Position numbers and translations under genes: made by a program. Source: Oceanobacillus sp. Castelsardo (lineage in GTDB: Bacteria; Bacillota; Bacilli; Bacillales; Amphibacillaceae). From it: a stretch of DNA of 64,000 bases. Under the pieces are notes generated by a model. That model ran no database searches, had not been told where the DNA came from, and saw only the letters and a program-made list of their open reading frames with translations. Below are positions 8,779 to 18,311 of the stretch, piece after piece (position 1 is the stretch's first letter; the number at the start of each line of letters is the position of its first letter). The stretch lies in NCBI RefSeq assembly GCF_001659985.1, contig NZ_LYCS01000007.1, forward strand, positions 106,912 through 170,911, in the 5' to 3' direction.

Positions 8779-10614
8779 ATGAATAAAGTTGGTTTTTTCC
8801 GTTCCATACAATTAAAATTCATTATTATATACATCTTATTACTAGTATTAGCGATGCAAGTAATAGGTACCTTTTTTATGAAAAAGTTAGAAGATGAGCT
8901 CTTAATGAACTATACCGAATCGATTAGTGAACGTATGGACTTGCTAAGTTATAATCTAGAACAAGCTTTTAATAAGGAAAGAACAGAAGACGGGGAAGGA
9001 CTAACATTACACGAAGAAGTTCAGCAAATAATAGAGGAGATCAGTGTTGATACGGCATTAACAAGTATTCAGGTAATTAATAATCAAGGCCGTATTATTG
9101 GAACAAACGATCCTAATTATCAGAAGGATATAGGTAAGAAGACGAGTCAAGATATTATTGATAATGCATTATTCTTTAATTCCTTTAAAGACGATATTAT
9201 GTTGGATGAGGAATCACAAGAACGTGTATATGTGCAAGCATTACCCTTATATGACAAAGAAGGTACAGTTATTGGTATTATTTACGCAAAAGCACCAATA
9301 CAAACTGTTTATGACCAATTAAATGAAATCAATGACATCTTCATCCAAGGTTCTATCTTAGCTATAAGTGTTTCTGCCTTTTTAGGTGTTTTAGTAGCTA
9401 GAACGATTACGAAACCAATTATGGAAATGCGCAGACAAGCACAAACAATGGCTAAGGGAGATTTTACACAAAAAGTAAATATATATGGGAAAGACGAGAT
9501 TGGCCAGTTAGCAGAGACTTTTAATGATTTAAATAGTAGATTAAAACACTCCTATGCCACTATCGAAGAAGAACGGCGGAGGCTAAGTTCGGTCCTGTCG
9601 AACATGTCAGATGGAGTTATTTCAATTGATAAATCTGGAATCATTACGCTGACAAATGAGTCTGCCGGAAGATTGATTGGCGTAAATCCAGATGATATTA
9701 TCGGGGATTACTTTTTAGATGTTCTACAATTAGAAGATAAAATTGTGGATATAACGGAGCTCCAAGATAGTGGTTCCATTATTATCGATTTTAGTGAAGA
9801 GGATGAGCCTTTATTAATTCGAGCTAACTTTTCTACCGTAGTTGATGATGAGGATGAAATAACTGGGTTTATTGCTGTTTTAAGTGATGTGACAGAACAA
9901 GAAAAGGTGGAACAAGAACGGCGAGAATTTGTTTCCAATGTATCTCATGAATTACGAACACCTTTAACGACGATGAAGAGTTATATTGAGGCATTAACGG
10001 AAGGGGCTTGGCAAGATAAAGACATTGCCCCACGCTTCTTAAATGTTGCACAAAATGAGACAGACCGCATGATTAGAATGGTCAATGATTTATTGCAATT
10101 ATCGAAGCTCGATCAAGATGAATATCCGATGCATAAGGAACGAACAGAATTTATAGGTTATTTTCATCACGTCGTAGATCGATTAGAAATGAATATCCCA
10201 GAACAACTGACGTTTATACGTGAACTACCTAAGGGACTCTTTTATGTTTGGATAGATAAAGATAAAATGACCCAAGTATTGGATAATATCATTTCTAATG
10301 CCATTAAATATTCTCCAGAGGGCGGAAAAATCCGTCTCAAAGTAGAACAGAAAAGACACCATCTGTTGATAAGTATAAAAGACGAAGGAATAGGAATAGC
10401 CTATGATAAATTAGACAAGATATTTGAACGTTTTTATCGTGCTGACAAGGCTAGGTCAAGAAAACTAGGTGGAACAGGTTTAGGATTAGCCATTACAAAA
10501 GAACTAATCGAGGCCCACCACGGTAAGATTTGGGCTAAAAGTAAAGAAGGTAAAGGGACGACGATTCTCTTTACACTTCCGCTGATGAATCAGAAGCGGA
10601 GGGGTGGAAGATGA
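8779..10614 (+). CDS. walK: Sensor histidine kinase WalK
   Basis: 611 aa, matching B. subtilis WalK in length. TM1 is about 12-32, the extracytoplasmic PAS-like domain about 33-183 and TM2 about 185-205. HAMP (TITKPIMEMRRQ), a cytoplasmic PAS (about 262-370), HisKA with phospho-His H390 in VSHELRTPL, and HATPase_c (NAIKYS, DEGIGI, GGTGLGLAI) follow. It senses wall or septal state and phosphorylates WalR. Its stop overlaps walH by 4 bp. Confidence 0.98.
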   Translation: MNKVGFFRSIQLKFIIIYILLLVLAMQVIGTFFMKKLEDELLMNYTESISERMDLLSYNLEQAFNKERTEDGEGLTLHEEVQQIIEEISVDTALTSIQVINNQGRIIGTNDPNYQKDIGKKTSQDIIDNALFFNSFKDDIMLDEESQERVYVQALPLYDKEGTVIGIIYAKAPIQTVYDQLNEINDIFIQGSILAISVSAFLGVLVARTITKPIMEMRRQAQTMAKGDFTQKVNIYGKDEIGQLAETFNDLNSRLKHSYATIEEERRRLSSVLSNMSDGVISIDKSGIITLTNESAGRLIGVNPDDIIGDYFLDVLQLEDKIVDITELQDSGSIIIDFSEEDEPLLIRANFSTVVDDEDEITGFIAVLSDVTEQEKVEQERREFVSNVSHELRTPLTTMKSYIEALTEGAWQDKDIAPRFLNVAQNETDRMIRMVNDLLQLSKLDQDEYPMHKERTEFIGYFHHVVDRLEMNIPEQLTFIRELPKGLFYVWIDKDKMTQVLDNIISNAIKYSPEGGKIRLKVEQKRHHLLISIKDEGIGIAYDKLDKIFERFYRADKARSRKLGGTGLGLAITKELIEAHHGKIWAKSKEGKGTTILFTLPLMNQKRRGGR

Positions 10615-11870
10615 AACTTGAAACGATAAAATCATTTATTTTAGTCTTTTTAATTGGAACTAGTTTATTACTTACGTTTGGAATGTGGAATTATCAGCCA
10701 AGTGTTCAATTATTAAGTGATGCGAAGCCTGAAGACTTTAGTCTAAATGGTACCGAAGAGTCTGTCCGTACACTTATTGAACCAAGACAAATTATTTTCC
10801 ACCATTTCAATCAGCACTATGGATTCACAGTCCCAGTAGAACAAAGTAATTTCTTCAAGGAAATTCAACAATGGGTATTATTTAATTTTGAATTGAAAAA
10901 GGTAGAAGAAAATAATCACGAACATGATGTGGAGATTACTTTCCCTACCCCTTTACCAATGGAAATATTAGATAGTCTTTTTACATTTCAAGTAACCAAT
11001 CTAGAATTACCAATATGGTCGTTTCAGAAAGTATATTTCACGTTGGATAAGGAATTACGCGTTATAAGAGTTGAGTTTCTTTCTATTGATGGAAGGGACA
11101 AGGCTGTTGCGGTTATCCAAGATGGAAAGAACTTTGAACAATTAGCATCCTATTTAGATAATCAAGACCTTACTAGATTCTCCGTATTTAAAAATGGAAA
11201 TGGTGAGTCTCTCTATATTCCTGAAGGCCCTATACAATTAACGAGGCAAACTAAGGCGTTTAGTAAGATTAATGCGAATAATTTAGTTGATGTGTTATTT
11301 TCGGATCCTTCTATTGTAAGGCAATCGAATTATTCTAATATAGGGACTACGTATTTTACCGATAGTAGCCAAATGAGCGTTACGCAAGATGAAGCAAGAA
11401 TAGAGTATATTAGCCCAGGTGCGATTAATGAAACGTTAGAACCCCTATTTGCGGAAGACTTATTAAATAAAAGCATTTCGGATATAAACTCGTATCAAGG
11501 ATGGACAGAAACATTTAAATTAATGGATATGAACACAAATGAAAATGTCATTCGTTATCAAATGTTTTATAATGGCTATCCGGTATTTAGTCCTTTAAGC
11601 ATCATGGAACAAAGATGGGGACAACGATTAATAGAGTATAATCGTCCGCTTTTCCGTAGCAATAACTCACTTAATGATAATGAAGTTACACTACCAACCA
11701 GTGATAAGGTCTTAGTTTATCTAGAGAAAAATTATAAACTTGAGGATATAAACGATATACAAGTTGGTTATCAATTAATTTATGACAAGGATAAAAATAT
11801 TATTATTTATGAACCATGTTGGTTTATGCAGCAGCAATATAATAAAGAGTGGATTCCAATTCATCCTTAA
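10611..11870 (+). CDS. walH: WalRK regulatory protein WalH (YycH)
   Basis: 419 aa. One N-terminal membrane helix (about 8-26) precedes a large extracytoplasmic region, the YycH architecture. It begins inside the walK stop (ATGA), so the two are translationally coupled. With WalI it forms a membrane complex that restrains WalK activity in B. subtilis and tunes it in staphylococci. Sequence conservation in this family is low; the call rests on length, topology and position. Confidence 0.92.
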   Translation: MKLETIKSFILVFLIGTSLLLTFGMWNYQPSVQLLSDAKPEDFSLNGTEESVRTLIEPRQIIFHHFNQHYGFTVPVEQSNFFKEIQQWVLFNFELKKVEENNHEHDVEITFPTPLPMEILDSLFTFQVTNLELPIWSFQKVYFTLDKELRVIRVEFLSIDGRDKAVAVIQDGKNFEQLASYLDNQDLTRFSVFKNGNGESLYIPEGPIQLTRQTKAFSKINANNLVDVLFSDPSIVRQSNYSNIGTTYFTDSSQMSVTQDEARIEYISPGAINETLEPLFAEDLLNKSISDINSYQGWTETFKLMDMNTNENVIRYQMFYNGYPVFSPLSIMEQRWGQRLIEYNRPLFRSNNSLNDNEVTLPTSDKVLVYLEKNYKLEDINDIQVGYQLIYDKDKNIIIYEPCWFMQQQYNKEWIPIHP

Positions 11871-11874
11871 AAGG

Positions 11875-11903
11875 TTGTTCAAAAAGTCCGGTAAAAATGA
11901 CAC
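11875..11903. repeat. Fragment of the 3126-3221 MITE, inverted
   Basis: TTGTTCAAAAAGTCCGG followed by TAAAAATGACAC is the reverse complement of 3193-3222 with one mismatch. Only the terminal part is present. It lies between walH and walI, separating the RBS of walI from the walH stop. Confidence 0.7.
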
Positions 11904-11927
11904 ATAATAAGAAAGGGGGACTAAGAG

Positions 11928-12866
11928 ATGCAATGGGGCCATATAAAAACACTATTTATCCTTAGTTTCCTAATTCTTAACATCTATTTAGTTTTTCAAT
12001 TTGTTCAGAAGCAGCAGGATGCAGATTTGGGGATTATATTTAGTCAGGAAACAACAATCGAAGACCAATTAGAAGCTGATAACATTAAGATTCCTAAATT
12101 GGATATGAATGTAAAAGAAGAAACCTATATTTTAACTTCAGAAAAGGTTTTTGACGAAAAGGAATTAGAAAAAATCCAAAATAAAGATGACCGACAAACA
12201 GTTGTTATTAATGGTAATTTTATTGTTTCGCAATTGGAAGAGCCAATACCGATTCCAAAGAATGCTTCCAATCAGGAAATATCTGATTTAGTGAAGGGTC
12301 AAATATTTTTCCCAGACGAATTCGTATATTGGGATTGGCATAAGGAATTAAATGTATTGATTTTCTTCCAGCAAATTGAAGGTCGTACGGTGTATTATAA
12401 TGAGCATGGACCAGGGCTTTTGTTGGTTTATTTGAACGATAAAAATGAGATAACACATTATACGGAAACCTTACTAAATAAAACAGATGCCCAAGGTTCA
12501 GGTTCTAAGCCATTAATTCAGCCAATGCAAGCTATTGAAGCATTATATAATTCAAACGATTTACATCCGAATGAAGAAGTAACAAAAATAAAATTAGGAT
12601 ATTATTCAAGGTTAATTGAAGAGGGAGAGCAAGTATTTGCTCCAACATGGAATGTAACGGTAAATGGAGAGCGTAACTACTTTATTAATGCTATTGAGGG
12701 ATTTATTTTTTCCAGCATTGATAAAACGTTTCTTGATACGATGATTGAAGATAACATCTTTAAGATTCATTCTTTAAATGATGAAGAAGAAAAGGAATTT
12801 GAACCCTTTTTAGACATGTTAAACAAGAAGCAACAGTTCAAAAATCGGAGTGAAATAGAAAAATGA
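11928..12866 (+). CDS. walI: WalRK regulatory protein WalI (YycI)
   Basis: 312 aa, somewhat longer than the ~280 aa of B. subtilis. An N-terminal membrane anchor (about 7-24) precedes an extracytoplasmic YycI domain. The C-terminal tail (about 275-312) is charged and probably disordered. It partners WalH to control WalK. A GAAAGGGGG RBS precedes the ATG. Its stop overlaps walJ by 4 bp. Confidence 0.93.
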   Translation: MQWGHIKTLFILSFLILNIYLVFQFVQKQQDADLGIIFSQETTIEDQLEADNIKIPKLDMNVKEETYILTSEKVFDEKELEKIQNKDDRQTVVINGNFIVSQLEEPIPIPKNASNQEISDLVKGQIFFPDEFVYWDWHKELNVLIFFQQIEGRTVYYNEHGPGLLLVYLNDKNEITHYTETLLNKTDAQGSGSKPLIQPMQAIEALYNSNDLHPNEEVTKIKLGYYSRLIEEGEQVFAPTWNVTVNGERNYFINAIEGFIFSSIDKTFLDTMIEDNIFKIHSLNDEEEKEFEPFLDMLNKKQQFKNRSEIEK

Positions 12867-13648
12867 CTTTACGTTTTAGTGTGTTGGCATCTGGAAGTAC
12901 AGGAAATGCCTTTTATATCGAATCAGAACAACAGAAGTTATTAGTCGATGCGGGCCTAAGCGGCAAGAAGCTTACGGAGTTATTTCAAAAAATCCAGGTA
13001 GATCCAAATGATCTATCTGGTATTTTAGTTACCCATGAGCATAGTGATCATATTAAAGGACTAGGGATTTTTGCACGTAAATATAATCTACCAATCTATG
13101 CAAATGAAAAAACGTGGAAAGCAATGGATAAGTCGATTGGGAAAATTTCAGTAGATCAAAGGTTTTTATTTCAAATGGAAGAGGTTAAGACCTTTGGAGA
13201 TATGGATGTGGAATCATTTGGCGTATCCCATGACGCAGCGGAACCAATGTTTTATACGTTTCGCAGTAATGGCAAAAAGATAGCACTTGTAACGGATTTA
13301 GGTTATGTATCGGAGCGAATTAAGAAAACGGTAGAAGATGCAGATGCCTATATCTTTGAAGCGAATCATGATGTGGAGATGCTTCGAATGGGTAGATATC
13401 CTTGGAGTGTAAAACGCCGCATTTTAGGGGATTCTGGTCATGTTTCTAATGAAGATAGTGGACTAGCATTAGCAGATATCATAAGCAATCGTACAAAACG
13501 AATTTATTTAGCTCATTTAAGTTTAGATAACAATATGAAAGACTTAGCACGTATGTCCGTTGATCAAGTCCTTCAAGAACGTGGAATTAACATAGATTTA
13601 CATGATACAGATCCCGAAGAACCAACATCATTATATGAAGTAAGTTAA
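12863..13648 (+). CDS. walJ: MBL-fold hydrolase WalJ (YycJ)
   Basis: 261 aa metallo-beta-lactamase-fold protein. The start [15 protein letters not shown] and the zinc-ligand motif [11 protein letters not shown] (near residue 60) are diagnostic. Further ligand regions are VTDLGYV, EANHD and LAHLS. YycJ-type enzymes are implicated in DNA repair and in coordinating division with replication. The start overlaps walI (ATGA). Confidence 0.95.
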   Translation: MTLRFSVLASGSTGNAFYIESEQQKLLVDAGLSGKKLTELFQKIQVDPNDLSGILVTHEHSDHIKGLGIFARKYNLPIYANEKTWKAMDKSIGKISVDQRFLFQMEEVKTFGDMDVESFGVSHDAAEPMFYTFRSNGKKIALVTDLGYVSERIKKTVEDADAYIFEANHDVEMLRMGRYPWSVKRRILGDSGHVSNEDSGLALADIISNRTKRIYLAHLSLDNNMKDLARMSVDQVLQERGINIDLHDTDPEEPTSLYEVS

Positions 13649-13723
13649 TTTTTCCCGTGTATTTTCCCAAAAAGTAGGAAAACTACTGTGTAGAAAATAC
13701 TACTAATAAATGAGGGAAAATAT

Positions 13724-14944
13724 ATGGGCTATTATAATGACGGGTATCCGCCAAATCCGCATCGTAGAAAAAAGCGGAAATATAATTGGATTTTATCCAT
13801 GTTAGTTGGATTAGGTATTGGGGTTTTCGTTGCGGTGCAAGTGATACCAACTTTCAGCGAGCCACAAAGTAAAAGGATAGATAGTTTTAATAAAGTGAAA
13901 ACGGAACAGAATGGGAAAGGTGAGTTTCCTGCTGAAATTATGAATACTTCTGTAAATGTAGATGTCTCTACGCAAGTAACAGAAATAGTGAATAAGGTTA
14001 CGCCGGCAGTTGTTGGTGTATCGAATCTTATGGAAAATGTCGATTATTGGCATCAATCAGAAGTAACGGAGGCAGCAACTGGATCAGGGGTTATCTATAA
14101 AGTGAAAGACGGAAATGCCTATGTTGTGACAAACCATCATGTTATCGAAGGTGCGGATGAAGTTGAGGTTGTATTATACAATGAAACTTCCATCCCAGCT
14201 GAAATAATCGGAAGTGATATTTTCACTGATTTAGCTGTTTTACGAATGGACGCTTCAAATGTAGAAAAAGTAATAGATATCGGTTCATCCGGAAACGTCA
14301 AAGTAGGTGAGCCAGCTATTGCAATAGGAAACCCCCTCGGTCATATGTTTTCAAGTACGGTAACACAGGGGGTAATCAGCGGAAAAGAGCGTACGATACC
14401 CCAGGATTTCGACCAAGATGGAAGATCTGATTGGCAAGCAGAAGTAATTCAAACAGATGCTGCAATCAACCCTGGTAACAGTGGTGGAGCACTGATTAAT
14501 ATTTCCGGTCAGCTAATTGGTATTAACTCCATGAAAATTAACCAAGAAGCGGTGGAGGGAATTGCCTTTTCCATCCCTATCGATTTTGCACTGCCAGTGA
14601 TTAATGAATTAGAGAATACCGGAGAAGTGGTTCGGCCATACTTAGGCGTAGAAATCTATTCACTAGATGAAGTCCCGCAAGCGGAATGGAAGGATACTTT
14701 AAAACTACCTAAGGATGTAGAAGGCGGAGTATATGTTTGGACTGTCGAACGGTTATCCCCGGCTGATAAAGCTGGTTTAAAGCAGTTGGACGTAATTACT
14801 GCACTAGATGATAAACCAACAATGTCGATGATTGATTTACGCAAGATTTTATATCAAGAAAAGAAAATTGGGGAAAAGGTAAAAGTAACCTATTATCGCA
14901 ATGGAAAACGAAAAGAAACAACTTTTGAACTCGGAGCACAATAA
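13724..14944 (+). CDS. htrC: HtrA-family serine protease HtrC (YycK)
   Basis: 406 aa. A cytoplasmic basic stretch and one membrane helix (about 23-43) anchor a trypsin-like protease with the HtrA catalytic triad: His in VTNHHVIEGA, Asp in DIFTDLAVL, Ser in NPGNSGGAL. A C-terminal PDZ domain (about 305-400) follows. It degrades misfolded extracytoplasmic proteins. It closes the wal locus, as in B. subtilis. Confidence 0.96.
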   Translation: MGYYNDGYPPNPHRRKKRKYNWILSMLVGLGIGVFVAVQVIPTFSEPQSKRIDSFNKVKTEQNGKGEFPAEIMNTSVNVDVSTQVTEIVNKVTPAVVGVSNLMENVDYWHQSEVTEAATGSGVIYKVKDGNAYVVTNHHVIEGADEVEVVLYNETSIPAEIIGSDIFTDLAVLRMDASNVEKVIDIGSSGNVKVGEPAIAIGNPLGHMFSSTVTQGVISGKERTIPQDFDQDGRSDWQAEVIQTDAAINPGNSGGALINISGQLIGINSMKINQEAVEGIAFSIPIDFALPVINELENTGEVVRPYLGVEIYSLDEVPQAEWKDTLKLPKDVEGGVYVWTVERLSPADKAGLKQLDVITALDDKPTMSMIDLRKILYQEKKIGEKVKVTYYRNGKRKETTFELGAQ

Positions 14945-14949
14945 AGAAC

Positions 14950-15120
14950 AAAAGCGGAAGCGCCCTTACAGGCTAAGAACGCGACGTCCTGTCGCAACGC
15001 CTGTACTAGCACGTCTTGTGCGTCGTAGCGACGTACGGAGGTGAGGGAAGCCTCGCTAGTCGCTGGGCGCTGGACGTGTCCTTCTTTAAGAAAGAATTTA
15101 ATAAGCTCATTTGTATACTT
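14950..15120. repeat. GC-rich dispersed repeat after htrC
   Basis: GCGGAAGCGCCC near 14955 is mirrored by GGGCGCTGG near 15065. Between them lie GC-rich direct and inverted motifs (ACGTCCTGTCGC, ACGTCTTGTGCG). A related truncated copy follows dnaB (7175-7260). There is no credible ORF. It behaves like a palindromic intergenic repeat that could form a large hairpin. Confidence 0.6.
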
Positions 15121-15132
15121 CTGTTCATAAAT

Positions 15133-15355
15133 TTATACACAAGAAAACAGCTATCTTCGGGATGGAAGATAGCTGTTTGTTATTCACAGGTATTATCCAC
15201 AGCGTGTGGATATACCTGTAGATAAATACAATATATGGTATAGAAAGAATGTTCGGCAACAAAATAACTACGAACATTTGTGCATATGTTGATAAGTTTG
15301 TGGATGAATAGAAATAATGTGGAATAAAAGTGCTGTTATTAACTAATTATCAACA
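15133..15355. promoter_or_regulatory. DnaA-box cluster
   Basis: Three exact TTATNCACA boxes on the + strand lie at 15133-15141, 15180-15188 and 15193-15201. One-mismatch boxes follow at 15205-15213 (-), 15287-15295 (-), 15299-15307 (-) and 15347-15355 (+). Seven boxes within 223 bp is far above background. B. subtilis has origin-proximal DnaA-box clusters that titrate DnaA, one of them near yydA (rlmH); this cluster lies in the same htrC-to-rlmH interval. Titration here is inferred. Confidence 0.75.
15148..15180 (+). terminator. Terminator inside the DnaA-box region
   Basis: AACAGCTATCTTC pairs with GAAGATAGCTGTT across a short GGGATG loop and is followed by TGTTATT. It is the likely end of the walRKHIJ-htrC transcript. 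Confidence 0.75.
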
Positions 15356-15370
15356 GATTTCCAATAATGG

Positions 15371-15715
15371 TTAATTGTATTTATAAACTGCTAACAATAA
15401 AAGAAGCATTACAAAATCTAGCCTAGCTTCAAATAAGAAGTGTAAGAAGGCTCCACTTGAAAGCAGAGGTAATTTGGTCAGAAGAACGGCAGCTAACATA
15501 ATAACAATTAGTATGGACGAAGCCTTTCTTATATACATTCGGGCACAAATTAAAGTCCCACACACAATTTCTGCTATTGCAACGAGAAACAATAAGAGTT
15601 CTGGATAAGGAATACCTAAATTCGCAAAAATTATTTTAAAATCACCATTAATTAATTTAATAACTCCTGATGTGATAAAAACGTAGCCAATTGCATAACA
15701 AACCCACCTTGTCAT
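15371..15715 (-). CDS. DoxX-like membrane protein
   Basis: 114 aa with four membrane segments and the DoxX/MauE-type pattern (SGVIKL near residue 17, AIAEIVCGTL near 46, RKASSILIVIM). The start at 15715 is preferred over 15721 because GGAG abuts the latter. It is a single gene on the minus strand next to the DnaA boxes. The biochemical role is unknown; DoxX relatives are linked to thiol and redox homeostasis. Confidence 0.7.
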   Translation of the reverse strand: MTRWVCYAIGYVFITSGVIKLINGDFKIIFANLGIPYPELLLFLVAIAEIVCGTLICARMYIRKASSILIVIMLAAVLLTKLPLLSSGAFLHFLFEARLDFVMLLLLLAVYKYN

Positions 15716-15837
15716 CTGCATCTCCTTCTCAACCCCCTAAATACATTATTACTATATTCATATGCTTGAAGGTGGACAACATTGACAAGCAGTTAAGGTG
15801 TTTCCTGTTTTTGTGGATATCTTAAATGGTTACATAG

Positions 15838-15880
15838 AAAAAATACCAGCCTACTTAATGCGAAAGAGACTGGTATTTTT
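15838..15880. terminator. Hairpin terminator
   Basis: AAAATACCAG pairs with CTGGTATTTT over a ~20-nt loop, with A and T tracts on both sides. It probably ends transcription of the small minus-strand gene at 15989-16177. Confidence 0.7.
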
Positions 15881-15988
15881 AATGATCAATATTAAATGGT
15901 ATAGTCCTATTTCACTTAAACTTACCTTATGGTGAAAGGTGCTATCGTTTATTCAAGATTAGCAGTCTATTGCGATAGAAAAATCACC

Positions 15989-16177
15989 CTATCTTTCCTT
16001 TTTCCTTTTACTCCAATCATATGGTTTGTTTATCCACTTCCCAATAGGATAAATTAAAAATAAAAGCACAGAAAAAATAATGTTGTCAACCCAATGAATG
16101 TCACTGTTAAAAATGAATTGCTTTACGGTTAAAAAAAGAAATGCAATTATTGGGATTCCAATATTCTTTTTAAACAT
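15989..16177 (-). CDS. Small two-helix membrane protein
   Basis: 62 aa with two hydrophobic segments (about 6-22 and 29-48) and a basic tail ending KRKKER. The ATG is preceded by GGGGAGGATAGT, a convincing RBS. A terminator follows. I do not recognise the family; no function can be stated. Confidence 0.5.
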   Translation of the reverse strand: MFKKNIGIPIIAFLFLTVKQFIFNSDIHWVDNIIFSVLLFLIYPIGKWINKPYDWSKRKKER

Positions 16178-16325
16178 ACTATCCTCCCCATAAGAAGCTA
16201 TAATTTATTCCTTCCTTTATAAGTAAAAAATAAAAAAAGTAGAAAGATTATCCCCAAGCTTTTGTTATAAGTCTTTTTACAACTTTATGTATGTGTTATG
16301 TTCAGCCATTTCATAATGGATTCCG

Positions 16326-16430
16326 TTATCTCTTCTTTTTACTCTGTTTCCTTGTATTTAATATAACCATGCCTCCAATAATCGCAGAAAAAACAGCCAA
16401 GAAAACTATTATGAGTTCATTATCCAACAT
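16326..16430 (-). CDS. 34-aa single-helix membrane peptide
   Basis: The start MLDNELIIVFLAVFS leads one membrane helix (about 6-25) and a basic cytoplasmic-type tail (RKQSKKKR). An excellent RBS, CGAGGTGATT, lies 5 nt before the ATG. The positive-inside tail and RBS argue for a real gene despite the size. Function is unknown; it sits among other small minus-strand membrane genes. Confidence 0.5.
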   Translation of the reverse strand: MLDNELIIVFLAVFSAIIGGMVILNTRKQSKKKR

Positions 16431-16624
16431 AATCACCTCGTGTATTTGAAAGTATTTATTTAGGCTAACTCCTTAACAAACTTGACCTTTAGCTCCATAA
16501 TTCATAATAATAAGTAAAACTAATGAGCAATGATTACACAATTTCCTTTTCAAAAATAAGCTGCAACTTTAATGTCAGTCCATTATAAATCTACTTCCCA
16601 AAACAACAGTATTACCAGCACTAA

Positions 16625-16828
16625 TCAATTAATAATAAATACTGAAATCAATAAACTGATTGCAACGGAAATATATGCGATTTGTATGGTTATGTACATT
16701 GTAAATTCAAGGGTTGAAAGTTTTCTTTGTTTTTTAGTCCTTTCTAAATGTCGTAAATAGAATGCGGAACTCAAAACAAGTAATGCGCTAGCAACTGCAC
16801 GTAAAATTTCTACAAAGATGATCAAGTA
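16625..16828 (-). CDS. Small two-helix membrane protein
   Basis: About 67 aa with two hydrophobic segments (about 4-24 and 44-65) separated by a basic stretch (RHLERTKKQRK). The TTG at 16826-16828 fits the upstream AAAGGGG better than the adjacent ATG at 16823-16825. The family is not recognised. Confidence 0.4.
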   Translation of the reverse strand, partial: YLIIFVEILRAVASALLVLSSAFYLRHLERTKKQRKLSTLEFTMYITIQIAYISVAISLLISVFIIN

Positions 16829-16922
16829 TATTAGCCCCTTTCCCGAACATTGGAACTAAAATTTGGATTTTAGTAATCTAAGCTTAGTTCCCCGATATCC
16901 CTTCAGTTTTAAATTATTTTCA

Positions 16923-17231
16923 CTATGGAGCAAAGCTGATTTGACCAGTGAACAATAAGATAATCACAATGATCCAAAATATAAAGAAAGACGATGAGAG
17001 GATTAAAGAAATAATAGGGATTACATTTTTCTCCGTTTTCTTAACTATTCCAATGAGGGATAGTACGATGCCAGTTCCCGTAAGTAAAAATGTTATATTA
17101 TCCCCAACTGAATTCCCGATATTTGCTATTCTTGTCGGCGTTATAAATACAATAAAAAAGCAAATAATGCCATTAACCAAAGAAATATAGCTAATGATAC
17201 TATGCTTCTTTGATGTAATATTGTTCTTCAA
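16923..17231 (-). CDS. Small membrane protein (three to four helices)
   Basis: 102 aa, with hydrophobic segments near 15-32, 47-63 and 72-95. It starts with TTG (17229-17231) behind AGGAGGG at 10 nt. The general look is of DUF4190-type small membrane proteins, but I cannot assign it. From here to 17540 I see no gene; a 14-bp motif GCCCTCCTGGTCAC occurs twice, near 17242 and 17309, one copy forming this RBS. Confidence 0.5.
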   Translation of the reverse strand: MKNNITSKKHSIISYISLVNGIICFFIVFITPTRIANIGNSVGDNITFLLTGTGIVLSLIGIVKKTEKNVIPIISLILSSSFFIFWIIVIILLFTGQISFAP

Positions 17232-17540
17232 ATAATCACAGCCCTCCTGGTCACAGTTGCTCCTTTTTCATGCAGTCGGCGAGAAAAGGCTCGGCCAATC
17301 TCCGAACGCCCTCCTGGTCACTAGCGCCACCTTGTTTTCAAAATGCTTCATTTGCTTTGTCATTATAATGTGTCTCCTTATTAAACAAATCCTGCCCGCT
17401 CACTTAATCTCTCCTTCCCATACTAACATAATATTCGAATAACATTTTTGTATAAAAGAAAAAGACGCCTTCCTATTAAAGAAAAGCGCCCATTAATGGA
17501 ATATCTAGTTAGTATTTAACAAGAAAATATTTTGACTCGC

Positions 17541-18257
17541 TTAAATGGATAAATCAAATGATAAAAACTCAGGCAGTTGTTGTTCACGCTTGTCAAGCAT
17601 AATCTGTTCTGGTTTGATGCCCTGCTCACGTAGTACTTCAATGTTCTGCACGAGGAATTCATCACTACCGACAACATAGAAGAGTCCATCCTTGTCTGCA
17701 GCAAGACTTTTCACTTCTTCATAGTAGTCTTTACGGTTATCGACAAACTGTGATGTAAACTTCTTGTCAGGCGCGGATTCAAAAATATTAGGGAATAAGA
17801 ATTCTTTTGCTGAATCAATGTTCAGGGAATGAATTTGATTGACGTTGTCAGCACGTTCGAAATAATCAAGTACAAGCGGTCTAAAAGTTGCTAGGCCAAC
17901 ACCCGATGACAGCAGGTAAACATTTTTGTTTTCTCTTTTAAGTGGTACATTCGAATGGGTTTTAAATATTGCAACTTCATTGCCGACTTCAAGGTTTCTT
18001 AAAATCGATTTAAACTCAGAGCACTGCTCTCTGATGCGTGTTGTGATACCGATTGAATTTTCATGTGGTAAAGTGGAGATGGACATGTGGCGAATTAGGC
18101 TGCGATTTGGTTTATCTCCGGCATTAAAACCTTCCAGTCCGAAGTGTGTATGGGAACCTTCTTCCCATGTAAAGTCTTCCGGACAGTCAAGGAGGTACGT
18201 TTTAACTTCAGGCGTTTCATCAATAATTTTATTTATTTTAGTCCAATATATTTGCAT
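17541..18257 (-). CDS. FAD-binding FR-type (ferredoxin reductase-like) oxidoreductase
   Basis: 238 aa. The FAD-binding barrel (about 1-105) has the signature RHMSIS, equivalent to RxYS. The NAD(P)H-binding half (about 106-238) has LSSGVGLATFRPLV and FYVVGSDEF. There is no 2Fe-2S domain, so electrons go to a separate acceptor. The ATG follows GGAGAAGAT. A Fur-like operator lies about 55 bp upstream, so a role in iron metabolism, for instance ferric-siderophore reduction, is a reasonable inference. Confidence 0.75.
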   Translation of the reverse strand: MQIYWTKINKIIDETPEVKTYLLDCPEDFTWEEGSHTHFGLEGFNAGDKPNRSLIRHMSISTLPHENSIGITTRIREQCSEFKSILRNLEVGNEVAIFKTHSNVPLKRENKNVYLLSSGVGLATFRPLVLDYFERADNVNQIHSLNIDSAKEFLFPNIFESAPDKKFTSQFVDNRKDYYEEVKSLAADKDGLFYVVGSDEFLVQNIEVLREQGIKPEQIMLDKREQQLPEFLSFDLSI

Positions 18258-18311
18258 TATATCTTCTCCTAACTCAATTATTTGTATCGTTACTATCTAA
18301 TATACAACAAT

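Noticed and set aside
15016..15225. 69-aa open frame on the + strand
   Set aside because: It runs from the GC-rich repeat through the terminator hairpin and into DnaA boxes; there is no RBS or protein-like composition.
17257..17442. 61-aa plus-strand open frame
   Set aside because: No RBS, low protein-like character, and it spans the small GCCCTCCTGGTCAC repeat that serves as RBS on the other strand.
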